Positions 18,280-26,505 of a stretch of DNA of 64,000 nt are shown one piece after another; the stretch's first letter is position 1, and each line of letters begins with the position of its first letter. A program made the position numbers and the translations under genes. The DNA is from JAKFVC01 sp040386595 (GTDB lineage: Bacteria > Planctomycetota > Planctomycetia > Planctomycetales > Planctomycetaceae). The notes beneath the pieces were generated by a model. It searched no databases. It had not been told where the DNA came from and worked only from the letters and a program-made list of their open reading frames with translations. The stretch is from assembly GCA_040386595.1 (NCBI GenBank), contig JAZKFE010000014.1, forward strand, positions 1 through 64,000, given 5' to 3'.

Positions 18280-19338
18280 TTATTTCTTTCGAGTCATCTC
18301 ATAATCGAAATGAAACTGGTGTTGGCCTTGATCGGGAACCAACTTCGTTCCAGTACACAGTTGCTCGGTGCGAGGATCAAAGGTGATGACATCGATACGG
18401 TTCTCCGTCGGAGTAAACCGCACCAGTCGCAGCCAGCCGCTGCTGTAGTCCTGCATCACCTCATGAATCACATTCCCATGATCCCCTGGCGTCGCGGCCC
18501 TGATCGCCTGTGTCCGGCTTTGATCCCCCGAGAATACGGCAATCAGGTTCTTGTGCTTGCGGTAACACTTTTCCCAAATCTGTTGCGGACTATTACCACG
18601 CTCACCGTGGATCTTCGACCAGAGCATACGCCCTTTCTCACCCGTGATGTACTCGCCGACAACTTTGGGGTGATTCAACGGCCCCCATCCCATATGACAC
18701 GTAATCAAGGCACGTCGATCGGCATGCTTCTCGAGAATCCCATTGGCCCATTCGAGAACATCATCGGGAGCATTACATTCCAGATGCAGGAAGACAAAAT
18801 CCATGCCCCCCGCCGAGAACAGCTGATAGCTATTGGCATTATTGCCCGAAACTTGAGTCCCCAGCGTCGAGCCCTGAAAGCAGCCGCCATACCACTTGAA
18901 GTCTTGAAAACGTGATGCCGGAAAGTATTCCTGGAACAGCGACGAATCCCCCTTAGAAGTCAGATCGTGATTACCGACCGAAATCCCATAGGGCACCTTG
19001 CCGTGCAATTTGTCCATGCACGCCCGCGCCACCTTCCACTCGTTGTGATTATTCACGTCGACGATGTCGCCCACATGGCTCACAAACACAATATGTTGTC
19101 GGTCCAGGTTCTCTGAGATCCAACGAGTGTGAGCTTCAAAAATGGCATTCGTGACCGGATCATTGCTCTCCGGCTGCGATTTTGTCCCCAGTCCCTTATA
19201 AGCCTGAGTATCAGGAATCACGACAATCGAAAAGGTCTCCGCAGGCGCCGGATCCAACTTTTCCGCGGCAACCAATGAACGACTCGACAAGGAAATCAAA
19301 CACATCAGGCAACCAGCAATTAGCGTTTCTCGAATCAT
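18280..19338 (-). CDS. secreted calcineurin-like metallophosphoesterase
   Basis: 352 residues with an N-terminal signal peptide (hydrophobic stretch ending near residue 24). Metal-site blocks of the calcineurin fold are visible: FSIVVIPDTQ near 35-44 (DTQ where many members have DxH), FVSHVGDIVD near 85-95, YGISVGNHDLTS near 120, and ALITCHMGWG near 215. The final block reads SGDQS rather than the usual GHxH, so one metal ligand may differ. Members act on phosphate mono- or diesters; the substrate is unknown. The start is preceded by AAGGTC. It is a single gene, convergent with cfa. Confidence 0.88.
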   Translation of the reverse strand: MIRETLIAGCLMCLISLSSRSLVAAEKLDPAPAETFSIVVIPDTQAYKGLGTKSQPESNDPVTNAIFEAHTRWISENLDRQHIVFVSHVGDIVDVNNHNEWKVARACMDKLHGKVPYGISVGNHDLTSKGDSSLFQEYFPASRFQDFKWYGGCFQGSTLGTQVSGNNANSYQLFSAGGMDFVFLHLECNAPDDVLEWANGILEKHADRRALITCHMGWGPLNHPKVVGEYITGEKGRMLWSKIHGERGNSPQQIWEKCYRKHKNLIAVFSGDQSRTQAIRAATPGDHGNVIHEVMQDYSSGWLRLVRFTPTENRIDVITFDPRTEQLCTGTKLVPDQGQHQFHFDYEMTRKK

Positions 19339-19448
19339 TATGACCTTACGCCCACGCCGTCTCGAAACGGCTTAATAATTTTTCTATTAGCAACGAGTGT
19401 TAGCGCGGAACGCACGTTCTGAACGTTGCATCATTTGAGACGTACTTC

Positions 19449-19493
19449 GGCCCGGAGGGCCCGTCGTCGGTAGCCAGAGGTGTGAACCTCTGG
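19449..19493. repeat. paired small hairpins of planctomycete intergenic type
   Basis: GGCCC-GGA-GGGCC (19449-19461) and CCAGAGGT-GTGA-ACCTCTGG (19474-19493) are two perfect short hairpins in tandem between the lipoprotein and phosphoesterase genes. They could end the lipoprotein transcript, whose stop is at 19524 on the minus strand. Confidence 0.6.
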
Positions 19494-19523
19494 GATCCTA
19501 AAAAATGGCAAAACTCTCATCCC

Positions 19524-19955
19524 TCAGTCATTGAGTTCGAAGGTCAAGTCATTCTCTTCACCTTCAACCACCGTAGCAGTCAGGCCGCTGGAAGTCGGGT
19601 TACCGTACTTCACGGGCAACAGCTGCTTTTCAATCTCTCCTCCACCAGGCGGATAGAGGAATTCAAACTTTTTCACTGTTACCGTAAATTTCCCCGGAGC
19701 AGCGCCATCGTCGGGGTCAAAGGTTCTCAACTGAAATGTCCCACTCGCGTCAGTCTTACCTGCAGCGGCAAACTCATGATCCGTAGGGACTAGTAAGACC
19801 GTCGCCCCTTCAATCGGCTGTTGCTTATACAGCACGGTTCCAGTAACCGGCACGAGCGTGGGACGACCATCGACCGGCGAGCGAGAACACCCAGAAGCCA
19901 TGACAATCACGAACACACACAACAACCCGACATCACATCGATTTTGACAAACCAT
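19524..19955 (-). CDS. small lipoprotein with carboxypeptidase-regulatory-like (transthyretin-type) domain
   Basis: 143 residues. A signal peptide ends in the lipobox ASGC (Cys near residue 23), so the mature protein should be lipid-anchored. The rest is one Ig-like/transthyretin-type domain: VPVTGTVLYKQQPIEGATVLLVP, then DASGTFQLRTF and PGKFTVTVKKFE. Such short lipoproteins regularly follow DUF1559 prepilin-like genes in planctomycetes, as here, with 77 bases between them. The start follows GGAG at good spacing. The function is unknown; a surface or periplasmic binding role is inferred. Confidence 0.85.
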   Translation of the reverse strand: MVCQNRCDVGLLCVFVIVMASGCSRSPVDGRPTLVPVTGTVLYKQQPIEGATVLLVPTDHEFAAAGKTDASGTFQLRTFDPDDGAAPGKFTVTVKKFEFLYPPGGGEIEKQLLPVKYGNPTSSGLTATVVEGEENDLTFELND

Positions 19956-20032
19956 TCACCACGCTCCGGAAGAATCGAATCGCAACTGAGATCAAACCAT
20001 CACTGAACCGAATCGTTTTAAACTCGGTGCGA

Positions 20033-21139
20033 TTAGAATTCGCCGACCACTTCCCCGCCTTGAATCGATCCTAATGCTCCCCAGACGCCATAGGGACTCG
20101 GACCTTTTCTCACATCGGGAAGCGACAGATTTCCCGTATTGATGTTGTCGCTGATAAACCGCACCGCGCCATCCGCCATCAACGCATGAATTCCCCCCGC
20201 ATGCCAGCTGCTTGCCGGTGCCTGGCCATTCGAATGATCGTTCGAACTCTGCATACAGGACGGAGAATTGGGCGGTAAAATCGTATTCATACCGGTGTAG
20301 CTAACAACTCCGTTGGCCCAACCGTTACCACGCCAGCCAGCATTGGCACCAGTGGTGGTCAGCATTCCGGTACCTCGGTTCCCTTCCAACAGACACGTGA
20401 TCGGACTGTCGTAGGTTTGAGTTCCGCGGCTGCGAGCGACCGACCCTTTGATCGCGTTCGAATCGTCGCCGGTCGCAATTTCGGCCATCGCAATCGTATT
20501 GCTGGTCCCATCCAGAACCATGGCGACACTCCGGCACGTCTGAAAACCAAACAAGCCGCGCATATCACTTCGCACATCAACCCGCGCACTGACCGTTTCG
20601 GAACCAGTGATTTCGCGGCTATTGTCACCCCAGCAGAAAGCATAGTTGGTGCTTCCCCCCAGAACCGCGGTCAATCGCTTGATCGACGACGGGCAGTTAA
20701 AGACCGGGATATTTGTCATATAGGGTGTATAAGCAACAGTATCTGTCTTGGGTCCGAAGGGCTTATAGGTCACAGCACCAATCGTCACCGACGAACTCAT
20801 CTGGTTGTAAAGTGGCCCTTGATCCATAGACGGCAACAACCCAACATATCCACTCAATCGATTCACGTTACTACCAGTGTTATCAATCGTTCCGCCATCG
20901 ACATGCCCGGTACCACCGCGTCCGTACGGAAAGACCAGAAAGGTTTCGTGGTAGTTGTGCAGCGCCAACCCAAGTTGCTTCAGGTTGCCACGGCACTGCG
21001 TCCGGCGAGCCGCCTCGCGAGCCTGTTGTACGGCTGGCAGCAGCAAGCTCACCAATACGCCAATGATGGCGATCACCACCAGCAGTTCGATCAGCGTAAA
21101 TCCGCGTTTCCGTCTCACTGTAGCTGTCATAAAAACCAT
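20033..21139 (-). CDS. DUF1559 prepilin-like protein (type II secretion G family)
   Basis: Up to 368 residues. The N-terminus has a type III signal: basic RRKRG, then FTLIELLVVIAIIGVLVSLLLPAVQQAREAARR, the prepilin cleavage site and helix. A DUF1559 body follows, with CRGNLKQLGLALHNYHETF and the C-terminal WHAGGIHALMADGAVRFI signature. The start may be the ATG at 21139 or the one at 21130; neither has a strong ribosome binding site. These proteins occur in tens to hundreds of copies per planctomycete genome; they are thought to be pseudopilins or surface proteins. The lipoprotein gene downstream is probably co-transcribed. Confidence 0.93.
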   Translation of the reverse strand: MVFMTATVRRKRGFTLIELLVVIAIIGVLVSLLLPAVQQAREAARRTQCRGNLKQLGLALHNYHETFLVFPYGRGGTGHVDGGTIDNTGSNVNRLSGYVGLLPSMDQGPLYNQMSSSVTIGAVTYKPFGPKTDTVAYTPYMTNIPVFNCPSSIKRLTAVLGGSTNYAFCWGDNSREITGSETVSARVDVRSDMRGLFGFQTCRSVAMVLDGTSNTIAMAEIATGDDSNAIKGSVARSRGTQTYDSPITCLLEGNRGTGMLTTTGANAGWRGNGWANGVVSYTGMNTILPPNSPSCMQSSNDHSNGQAPASSWHAGGIHALMADGAVRFISDNINTGNLSLPDVRKGPSPYGVWGALGSIQGGEVVGEF

Positions 21140-21308
21140 TCAAATCTATGGAAAAATATAAATCTGCATGCAAAGTGGCAGCAGTATCAGGAGAGCGCGT
21201 GCAACTCCTTAGCCGTACCTGCAGCAACCGGTTGTGACCGAGCGCAGTACGGATCAATAGACGAGCAGACGAAAACAACTCGTGACTTGGGTCGCGTGTT
21301 CTTGCGGC

Positions 21309-22724
21309 TTACAAACCCAGATCTGCCCACGGACCGGTGATCGCCACTGTGAACCCGGGAGTTTGCAAGTTCGCGAACAACCACTTCCCATCGGGACTGA
21401 ATGTAGCGCCGCACCATTCCTCTTTGCGAAAATCGCCCTTAAACAATTTGTGGGCGCCGTCCTTTAGGACGATATTGTTCTCAGCCAACTGCACGAGCTG
21501 TCCGGCAGGCGTCAGCCCCTGCAATCTTTGTGGCTCGCGATCACCGTCTTCGCAGAGCACAATGCCCCCTCGAGGGCTCACGGTCACATTGTCGGGAGCA
21601 TACAGAATATGCGGCCCAGGAGATTCAAAAATTAGCTTGATGGAGTCGCGTGCGGGATCATATAAGAAAATCTGCCCCGCCTTGACATCGCCACCGCTGG
21701 TGGACACCACATAGATCGACTTGTTGCCATACCAGCAACCTTCAAGCCGAGCAAACGTCGTTGCCTGTTGCTGTTTCCCTTGTTGATAAACACCCTGTGC
21801 GTCTTGTGTTCCCGGCGAATGGGCGCGGGTCGGGTCTTCGATATCCACCCAGGTGACAGGCAACCAGCGATCCAGCGGCACATTCTTACGCAGCTCTGGC
21901 CAGTCGGTGACCTTCATCATCTGCAGCTGGCCACCTTGAATGAGTTGCCCTGGCTGCTTGGGAATGAAACGATAGAACCCTGCAGTCCCGCGGTCCTCGG
22001 TCTCATAGACATACCCAGTGGTTGGATCGATCGCGACCGCCTCATGGACGAATCGACCCATCTCCTTCAGCGGTTGTGGTTCTGTAACCCGGGTCTGCGG
22101 GACTTCAAAAATGTAGCCGTGGTCCTGTTGGAAACGGCAGATCCGTTCTTCGTCCTTATCGCCGGGCCCGAGAACCGTTTCTTCGCAGCTCAACCAGGTT
22201 CCCCAGGGAGTGACCCCACCCGCACAGTTCCGCACGGTCCCTGACAGACTACTCCACGCCTTGCCCCATTTGCCGGTGTTGGTATCAAACGTGAGATTGG
22301 TGCAACCCCCGCGAGCTTTGGGATCGTAAGGCACACCCTCAGAAGTGAACGTTCCGCTATCGTCGTTCAGTTCGTGATTCCGTACGAGCGTCACGATACC
22401 GCCCGCTTCGTGAATTACCCCCATGCCGTCGTGTGCACCAGGAGTCGGCACGCCGTCGGACATCAGGTCACCCTTCCAGCCAAACGAGAGATACCGAAAG
22501 CCAGGAGGCAACTTCAGTAACTCCAAGCCGGTGACTTCATCGGCCGTGGGCTGCAGCGGACCAACTGCACGACGCTCGGCCGCCATGGCAGCCTGCTTCA
22601 TGAGCGCATCAAAGCTCAAGGCGACCGACCAGGAACCGGCTGCAGCGGAAGCCTGCAAAAAACCTCGGCGAGAGACCCCTGCTCCGCCCTCCGAACAACC
22701 TGACTGCGACGAATGGCCCGCCAT
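21309..22724 (-). CDS. phoX: PhoX-like alkaline phosphatase (DUF839), Tat-exported
   Basis: 471 residues. A Tat signal (VSRRGFLQASAAAG, near residues 18-31) precedes a PhoX-type beta-propeller. Known PhoX enzymes use iron and calcium to hydrolyse phosphomonoesters. Landmarks: LVRNHELN near 115, GGCTNLTFD, RNCAGGVTPWGTWLSCEET near 170 (a Cys bridging the irons in characterised PhoX), GRFVHEAVAIDP and YETEDRGTAGFYRFIP near 240-260, then SPRGGIVLCEDG near 385 and TFSPDGKWLFAN near the end. The ATG follows GGAG. A three-unit direct repeat with 11-bp period lies 73-100 bases upstream and resembles PhoB-type boxes. Some DUF839 proteins lack phosphatase activity, so the enzyme call is likely, not proven. 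Confidence 0.85.
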   Translation of the reverse strand: MAGHSSQSGCSEGGAGVSRRGFLQASAAAGSWSVALSFDALMKQAAMAAERRAVGPLQPTADEVTGLELLKLPPGFRYLSFGWKGDLMSDGVPTPGAHDGMGVIHEAGGIVTLVRNHELNDDSGTFTSEGVPYDPKARGGCTNLTFDTNTGKWGKAWSSLSGTVRNCAGGVTPWGTWLSCEETVLGPGDKDEERICRFQQDHGYIFEVPQTRVTEPQPLKEMGRFVHEAVAIDPTTGYVYETEDRGTAGFYRFIPKQPGQLIQGGQLQMMKVTDWPELRKNVPLDRWLPVTWVDIEDPTRAHSPGTQDAQGVYQQGKQQQATTFARLEGCWYGNKSIYVVSTSGGDVKAGQIFLYDPARDSIKLIFESPGPHILYAPDNVTVSPRGGIVLCEDGDREPQRLQGLTPAGQLVQLAENNIVLKDGAHKLFKGDFRKEEWCGATFSPDGKWLFANLQTPGFTVAITGPWADLGL

Positions 22725-22796
22725 TTTTCTACTCCAAATGAGTTGTTGTCTTCCGGCAACGATTGCTGATTTTGAAGTGGATTAAACAAGACGATT

Positions 22797-22824
22797 GCAA
22801 AGGAACGATGAAGGCACCGTGAAG
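22797..22824 (-). promoter_or_regulatory. candidate Pho box upstream of phoX
   Basis: On the plus strand GCAAAG (22797), ATGAAG (22808) and GTGAAG (22819) recur with an exact 11-base period. On the gene strand this reads CTTCAC, CTTCAT, CTTTGC. PhoB/PhoP family regulators bind direct repeats with this period. A small dyad, TGAAGAC/GTCTTCA (22820-22841), overlaps it. This is a motif reading only. Confidence 0.4.
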
Positions 22825-22864
22825 ACGACATTTAGTCTTCATGACTCACGAACAGGCATCAGAA

Positions 22865-23098
22865 TCATTTGGAACGATTGTTGCGATATTCGAAACCAGC
22901 CTGAAACGAGCAATACGTGGCATCCTGCATCAAACACGGCCAAAACACCCATCTCGGACCGCCGATGTGGATGATTTCATCCGTGCTGAATGCCGACGTC
23001 GCCTGATACTTTGACTTCAGATCAACCAAATTGAATTCCCGTCGATCAGATCCGNNNNNNNNNNTTCCTCCAAGAAACGCCCTGACTCCATTCATCAC
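22865..23098 (-). CDS. doubtful open frame across an assembly gap
   Basis: About 77 residues, interrupted by 10 N at 23055-23064, so the true length and frame are unknown. The visible C-terminal part (FSTDEIIHIGGPRWVFWPCLMQ and following) has an unusual Trp/Cys content and matches nothing I know. No ribosome binding site stands before the ATG. It may be the end of a gene lost in the gap or not coding at all. The rest of 22725-23228 shows nothing else besides the candidate Pho box. Confidence 0.2.
   Translation of the reverse strand: MMNGVRAFLGGXXXXGSDRREFNLVDLKSKYQATSAFSTDEIIHIGGPRWVFWPCLMQDATYCSFQAGFEYRNNRSK
23055..23064. other. assembly gap (10 N)
   Basis: A run of exactly 10 N, the same length as three other runs in the window, so a placeholder of unknown true size. 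No duplicated flank is visible here. Confidence 0.95.
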
Positions 23099-23228
23099 AC
23101 CACGCAGAGTGCAATCTGACGTGTCGGGAGGCTCTTTTGCAGACCTTAACTACCTGCTGAAATGCGACCTTTGGTAAACTAGGGATAGCGAGTATCGAGC
23201 GTTTCGAAATTCAAAAAGGACGGACAAC

Positions 23229-23453
23229 ATGCAGCGCCAACAGCAGCAACAAGCAATTCAAGAAGCGGCTTACTATGCTTGGGAGCAAGACGGCAGGCCT
23301 GATGGAAATGAATGGTACTTCTGGCTGAAAGCCGAGCAAGAATACCTGCAGCAGAAGAACGGACAATCGGAGGTGACCGATGTCATCCAAGAGGCTTCTG
23401 AAGAATCATTCCCGGCTAGCGATTCTCCGGCGTGGAATTCCACCAGCATCTAA
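23229..23453 (+). CDS. small DUF2934 protein with SFPASDSPAW tail
   Basis: 74 residues. Residues 1-35 match DUF2934 (IQEAAYYAWEQDGRPDGNEWYFWLKAEQE). The tail VIQEASEESFPASDSPAW is a short conserved motif that I know from small stress-associated bacterial proteins. AAAGGACGG stands just upstream of the ATG. It precedes the SDR and DUF421 genes on the same strand, with 56 bases to the SDR start. The function is unknown. It is a paralogue of the product of 16633-16890. Confidence 0.82.
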   Translation: MQRQQQQQAIQEAAYYAWEQDGRPDGNEWYFWLKAEQEYLQQKNGQSEVTDVIQEASEESFPASDSPAWNSTSI

Positions 23454-23509
23454 GCCCGGCCGAATTCGCGACATCTTTGCTTTTTTACGTTTGATTGGGA
23501 GTTGTCAAC

Positions 23510-24298
23510 TTGTCATTGGAAACAGTTTTAGTCACGGGTGCCTCCGGAGGAATCGGCGAGGGGCTGGCGCGTCGGTTCGCTAAAGACGGCGCACGCCTGG
23601 TGCTGGTCGCCCGCAATGCCGATCGACTACATCGCTTGGCCAGCGAACTGCAATCTGCTCATGGCGTCGAGCACGTCGTCATCCCCCTCGACCTGAGCGT
23701 GGCTGGCTCTGCCGCCACACTCTACGAGGAACTGCAGCGGCGCGGTCTGGTGATCGACATTCTGGTCAACAATGCAGGCTTCGGCCGCAACGATTACTTC
23801 ACAGCGATCTCAGTGACCGATCACCTTGAAATGGTGCAGCTGAATATCACCACGCTGATTCAACTGACCCGTTTGATTCTGCCGCAGATGATCGAACGCC
23901 GACAGGGTGGCATCCTGAACGTCGGATCGACCGCCGCCTTCCAACCCGGTCCCTACTCGACCGTCTATTTTGCGACCAAAGCATTCGTTCTCTCGTTCTC
24001 CGAAGGCTTGTGGCAGGAGCTACAGGAGCACAAGGTCTCGGTGACATGTCTATGTCCAGGACCAACACGCACCGATTTTGGTGCCCGATCTCGGATGGAT
24101 AAAAACTGGAATTTCATTCATGGCAGCATGTCGGTCGATGCGGTCTGTGATGCCGGCTACCGCGGATTTCGCCGACGCAAGTGCATCGTCATTCCCGGCA
24201 TCCTGAATTGGATTCTCGCGTTTAGTGTACGCATCACACCACGCCCGCTCATCTTGCGATTGATGCAACATTGGCAACGACCGCAGAACACCAAGTAA
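23510..24298 (+). CDS. short-chain dehydrogenase/reductase
   Basis: 262 residues. No ATG fits; TTG at 23510 is chosen because GGGAG (23497-23501) lies 8 bases upstream and the product then starts SLETVLVTGASGGIGEGLARRF, the Rossmann nucleotide-binding motif. TTG at 23495 is the alternative. Other SDR landmarks: LVNNAGFGRN near 85-95, catalytic Ser in LNVGSTAAFQPG near 138, and Tyr-x-x-x-Lys in YSTVYFATKAF near 150-156; LCPGPTRTDF follows. It belongs to the DltE/YqjQ-like classical SDRs, NAD(P)-dependent oxidoreductases of unknown substrate. It sits between a DUF2934 gene and a DUF421 gene. Confidence 0.9.
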   Translation: MSLETVLVTGASGGIGEGLARRFAKDGARLVLVARNADRLHRLASELQSAHGVEHVVIPLDLSVAGSAATLYEELQRRGLVIDILVNNAGFGRNDYFTAISVTDHLEMVQLNITTLIQLTRLILPQMIERRQGGILNVGSTAAFQPGPYSTVYFATKAFVLSFSEGLWQELQEHKVSVTCLCPGPTRTDFGARSRMDKNWNFIHGSMSVDAVCDAGYRGFRRRKCIVIPGILNWILAFSVRITPRPLILRLMQHWQRPQNTK

Positions 24299-24391
24299 TT
24301 CGCACAGTGTTCCCCAAACGAGACCGATACCACCAGTGTCGTCGTGGCCTGATTGATCTCACACTCTACCCTTTCGTCGGGAGTCATTGCG

Positions 24392-24943
24392 ATGTGGGAA
24401 ATCAGCCTGCCACACTGGTGGGATTTTGTCATTCGGGCGGTGGTCATTTATGTTTTCCTGCTCGTTCTATTACGAATGACTGGCAAACGCCAAACCGGTG
24501 ACTTGTCGCCCTTCGACCTTGTGCTCCTACTGATACTGAGTAACGCCGTTCAGAATTCGATGAACGGCGGCGACAACAGCATTACAGGTGGCATCATTCT
24601 GGCCACCACGCTCGTGCTACTCAACTCGCTCGTCGGCTGGCTGACCTATTCCAACAGGTCGCTCGAAGCATTGATCGAAGGCCGCCCGATCATCTTGATC
24701 CACAACGGCAAAATCGATCACGACGCTCTGCGCCGCACCAATCTATCCTTGCATGAGCTCCAAGAATCCTTACGCGCCAACGGCTGTGTCGGCCCGTCTC
24801 AAGTACGTTTCGCGGTCGTGGAAAATACGGGAAAAATCTCCGTCATCCGCATGCATGAGGACGAACTGAAACCTCCCGCGGAAGCCCCTCAAAATCACAA
24901 CGAAAGCACAGATCGCCACACCACAGACAACACGAAGAATTGA
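24392..24943 (+). CDS. DUF421 (YetF-like) membrane protein
   Basis: 183 residues from the ATG at 24392, which follows CGGGAG by 8 bases; an earlier in-frame ATG at 24353 is less likely. Three hydrophobic helices (about 7-30, 40-60 and 66-85) lead to the soluble DUF421 domain. The family signature RMTGKRQTGDLSPFDLVLLL is intact, as are ALIEGRPIILIHNGKI and LRRTNLSLHELQESLR. Relatives (YetF/YdfR/YrbG of Bacillus) are linked to sporulation and stress, mechanism unknown. The C-terminal tail is polar and low in complexity. Confidence 0.88.
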   Translation: MWEISLPHWWDFVIRAVVIYVFLLVLLRMTGKRQTGDLSPFDLVLLLILSNAVQNSMNGGDNSITGGIILATTLVLLNSLVGWLTYSNRSLEALIEGRPIILIHNGKIDHDALRRTNLSLHELQESLRANGCVGPSQVRFAVVENTGKISVIRMHEDELKPPAEAPQNHNESTDRHTTDNTKN

Positions 24944-24960
24944 TCCGAAGAAGAGTTTTC

Positions 24961-25115
24961 AGCCACGGATTGACACAGATGAAACACGGATTGGGACAGC
25001 GCTTGCAAACATTGTCCGGCGATTGAAGACGGTCCTGGAGTAATCGGTTTGCGTCAGGAGACAACACAAACAAAGGATGATCGAATCCGTGTTCAATCTG
25101 TGTTAATCCGTGGCT
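24961..25115. repeat. imperfect 33-bp inverted repeat of the CACGGAT type
   Basis: The left arm (24961-24993) and the reverse complement of the right arm (25083-25115) agree at about 30 of 33 positions and consist of CACGGATT/ACACAGAT words. This belongs to a widespread bacterial intergenic repeat style. A related element occurs at 56609-56759. It fills most of the gap between the DUF421 and catalase-like genes. Confidence 0.75.
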
Positions 25116-25235
25116 CAAAATTCCTCATTCGTGGATTTCTTTCTCAGTGCTCTCCGTGACTCCGTGGTGCACACTCTTCATTCAATAAAAACCTTGAGTG
25201 ATGGCAATCTAACAAACAAAAGGGAGGCGACGCTC

Positions 25236-26330
25236 ATGACGGCCAACTTCAAAATCCCGCTCCATTACTCGGATCAAGCGGAAGTCATTCCCGCCGATGA
25301 AGACGAGGATATCCGCCACGTCGTCCAAGCGGTAAGCACCATCCTCCAACGCAGTCTGGAGAAAACCGGTCGGCATCAATCTGACGTCCACGTGAAAACC
25401 GTCGGCAATGCCATCGGCGAGTTCCGTGTGCTGCCGAACTTGCCCTCAGAGCTGGCTCAGGGGCTCTTTCACATCGATCACACCTATCCGGCGGTCGTCC
25501 ACTTTTCCAACTCCGCCAGCCAACAGCAACCTGATTGGTTGCCCGACGGCCGCGGGATGTCGATCAAGCTGCTGGAAGTCGACGGCGATCGCTTACCAGG
25601 GGATGAAGCTGCGGGGAGAACACAAGACTTCGTGATGATCAATCATCCGGTCTTTTTTGCCCGGAACGTGAAAGAATTTCGACGACTGGAGCAGGTCCTC
25701 GTAGATGCCAACGACCAGCCGTTGGCGACACTACAGGGAATGCTTACGGGGGGTGATTGGAACCCTCTCCATTGGCACTGGAATGAAGCCATTACCGCCA
25801 TGCGGATTGCCGGCCACATCCCCGCGCACCCGGCGAGTTACACCTATTTCAGCATGGCCCCGATCCGCTTTGGAAAGTACATCGCCAAGTATCGTGTCCA
25901 GCCAACCGGAGGTCGCCCGGATTCATGGCTGGATCTTGTCACCAAGCTCGGGACCGATGCCGACGGCTTGCATTTGATGCTGGCGGAAACGCTACGAACG
26001 CAGCAAATCCTATTTGAATTCCAGGTCCAGTTGCGGACCTCTGACGAGACGATGCCGATCGAAGACGCCACCGTCGAGTGGCCTGAAAGTGAATCCCCCT
26101 ATCGCACGGTCGCCCTGTTCTTAATTCCGCGACAGGACATCGCCCCTCTGCAAAATAATGACCGTTTCAAACACCTGGCATTCAATGTCTGGCATGCCCT
26201 CGCCGATCACCGCCCCCTGGGTGGCATTAATCGCCTGCGGAGAGAGGCTTATCGAATCTCATCCAGCTGGCGGCGCCAAGCCGCCGAGGTCGCGCCGCGT
26301 GAACCCGAGAGCATTAACGATTTGCTGTGA
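25236..26330 (+). CDS. catalase-superfamily protein (y4iL-like)
   Basis: 364 residues from the ATG at 25236, preceded by AGGGAGG; the open frame runs upstream to 25110 but that part lies in repeat DNA. The distal haem pocket pattern of catalases is recognisable: DVHVKTVGNAIGEF (His near residue 52), then YPAVVHFSNS, LPDGRGMSIKLLEVDG, RTQDFVMINHPVFFARN, and GKYIAKYRVQP. It is shorter than true catalases and the proximal Tyr motif is not evident, as in the y4iL-like subgroup, whose activity is unclear (peroxidase or lipid hydroperoxide chemistry has been suggested for relatives). It follows the DUF2934-SDR-DUF421 cluster, which suggests a stress role. Confidence 0.8.
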   Translation: MTANFKIPLHYSDQAEVIPADEDEDIRHVVQAVSTILQRSLEKTGRHQSDVHVKTVGNAIGEFRVLPNLPSELAQGLFHIDHTYPAVVHFSNSASQQQPDWLPDGRGMSIKLLEVDGDRLPGDEAAGRTQDFVMINHPVFFARNVKEFRRLEQVLVDANDQPLATLQGMLTGGDWNPLHWHWNEAITAMRIAGHIPAHPASYTYFSMAPIRFGKYIAKYRVQPTGGRPDSWLDLVTKLGTDADGLHLMLAETLRTQQILFEFQVQLRTSDETMPIEDATVEWPESESPYRTVALFLIPRQDIAPLQNNDRFKHLAFNVWHALADHRPLGGINRLRREAYRISSSWRRQAAEVAPREPESINDLL

Positions 26331-26505
26331 GCTCAATCAGCTCAAGGGGTCAGTGCGCAACACCAATTCCGAAGGGCGACCGCAGTTCAATGGCTGCCGT
26401 CGCCCCATCGGCTTCGTGGTGGAGAACGCCAGGGTCGTGCGTTAGAATTCGCCTATCACACTTGTCCCGTTCAACTGTCTGCCCTTTCCTTCAAGCGAGT
26501 TCTCC

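Noticed and set aside
20417..21340. Long plus-strand open frame of about 300 codons
   Set aside because: It lies antisense to the DUF1559 prepilin gene, whose family motifs are clear; its translation has no domain and an atypical composition.
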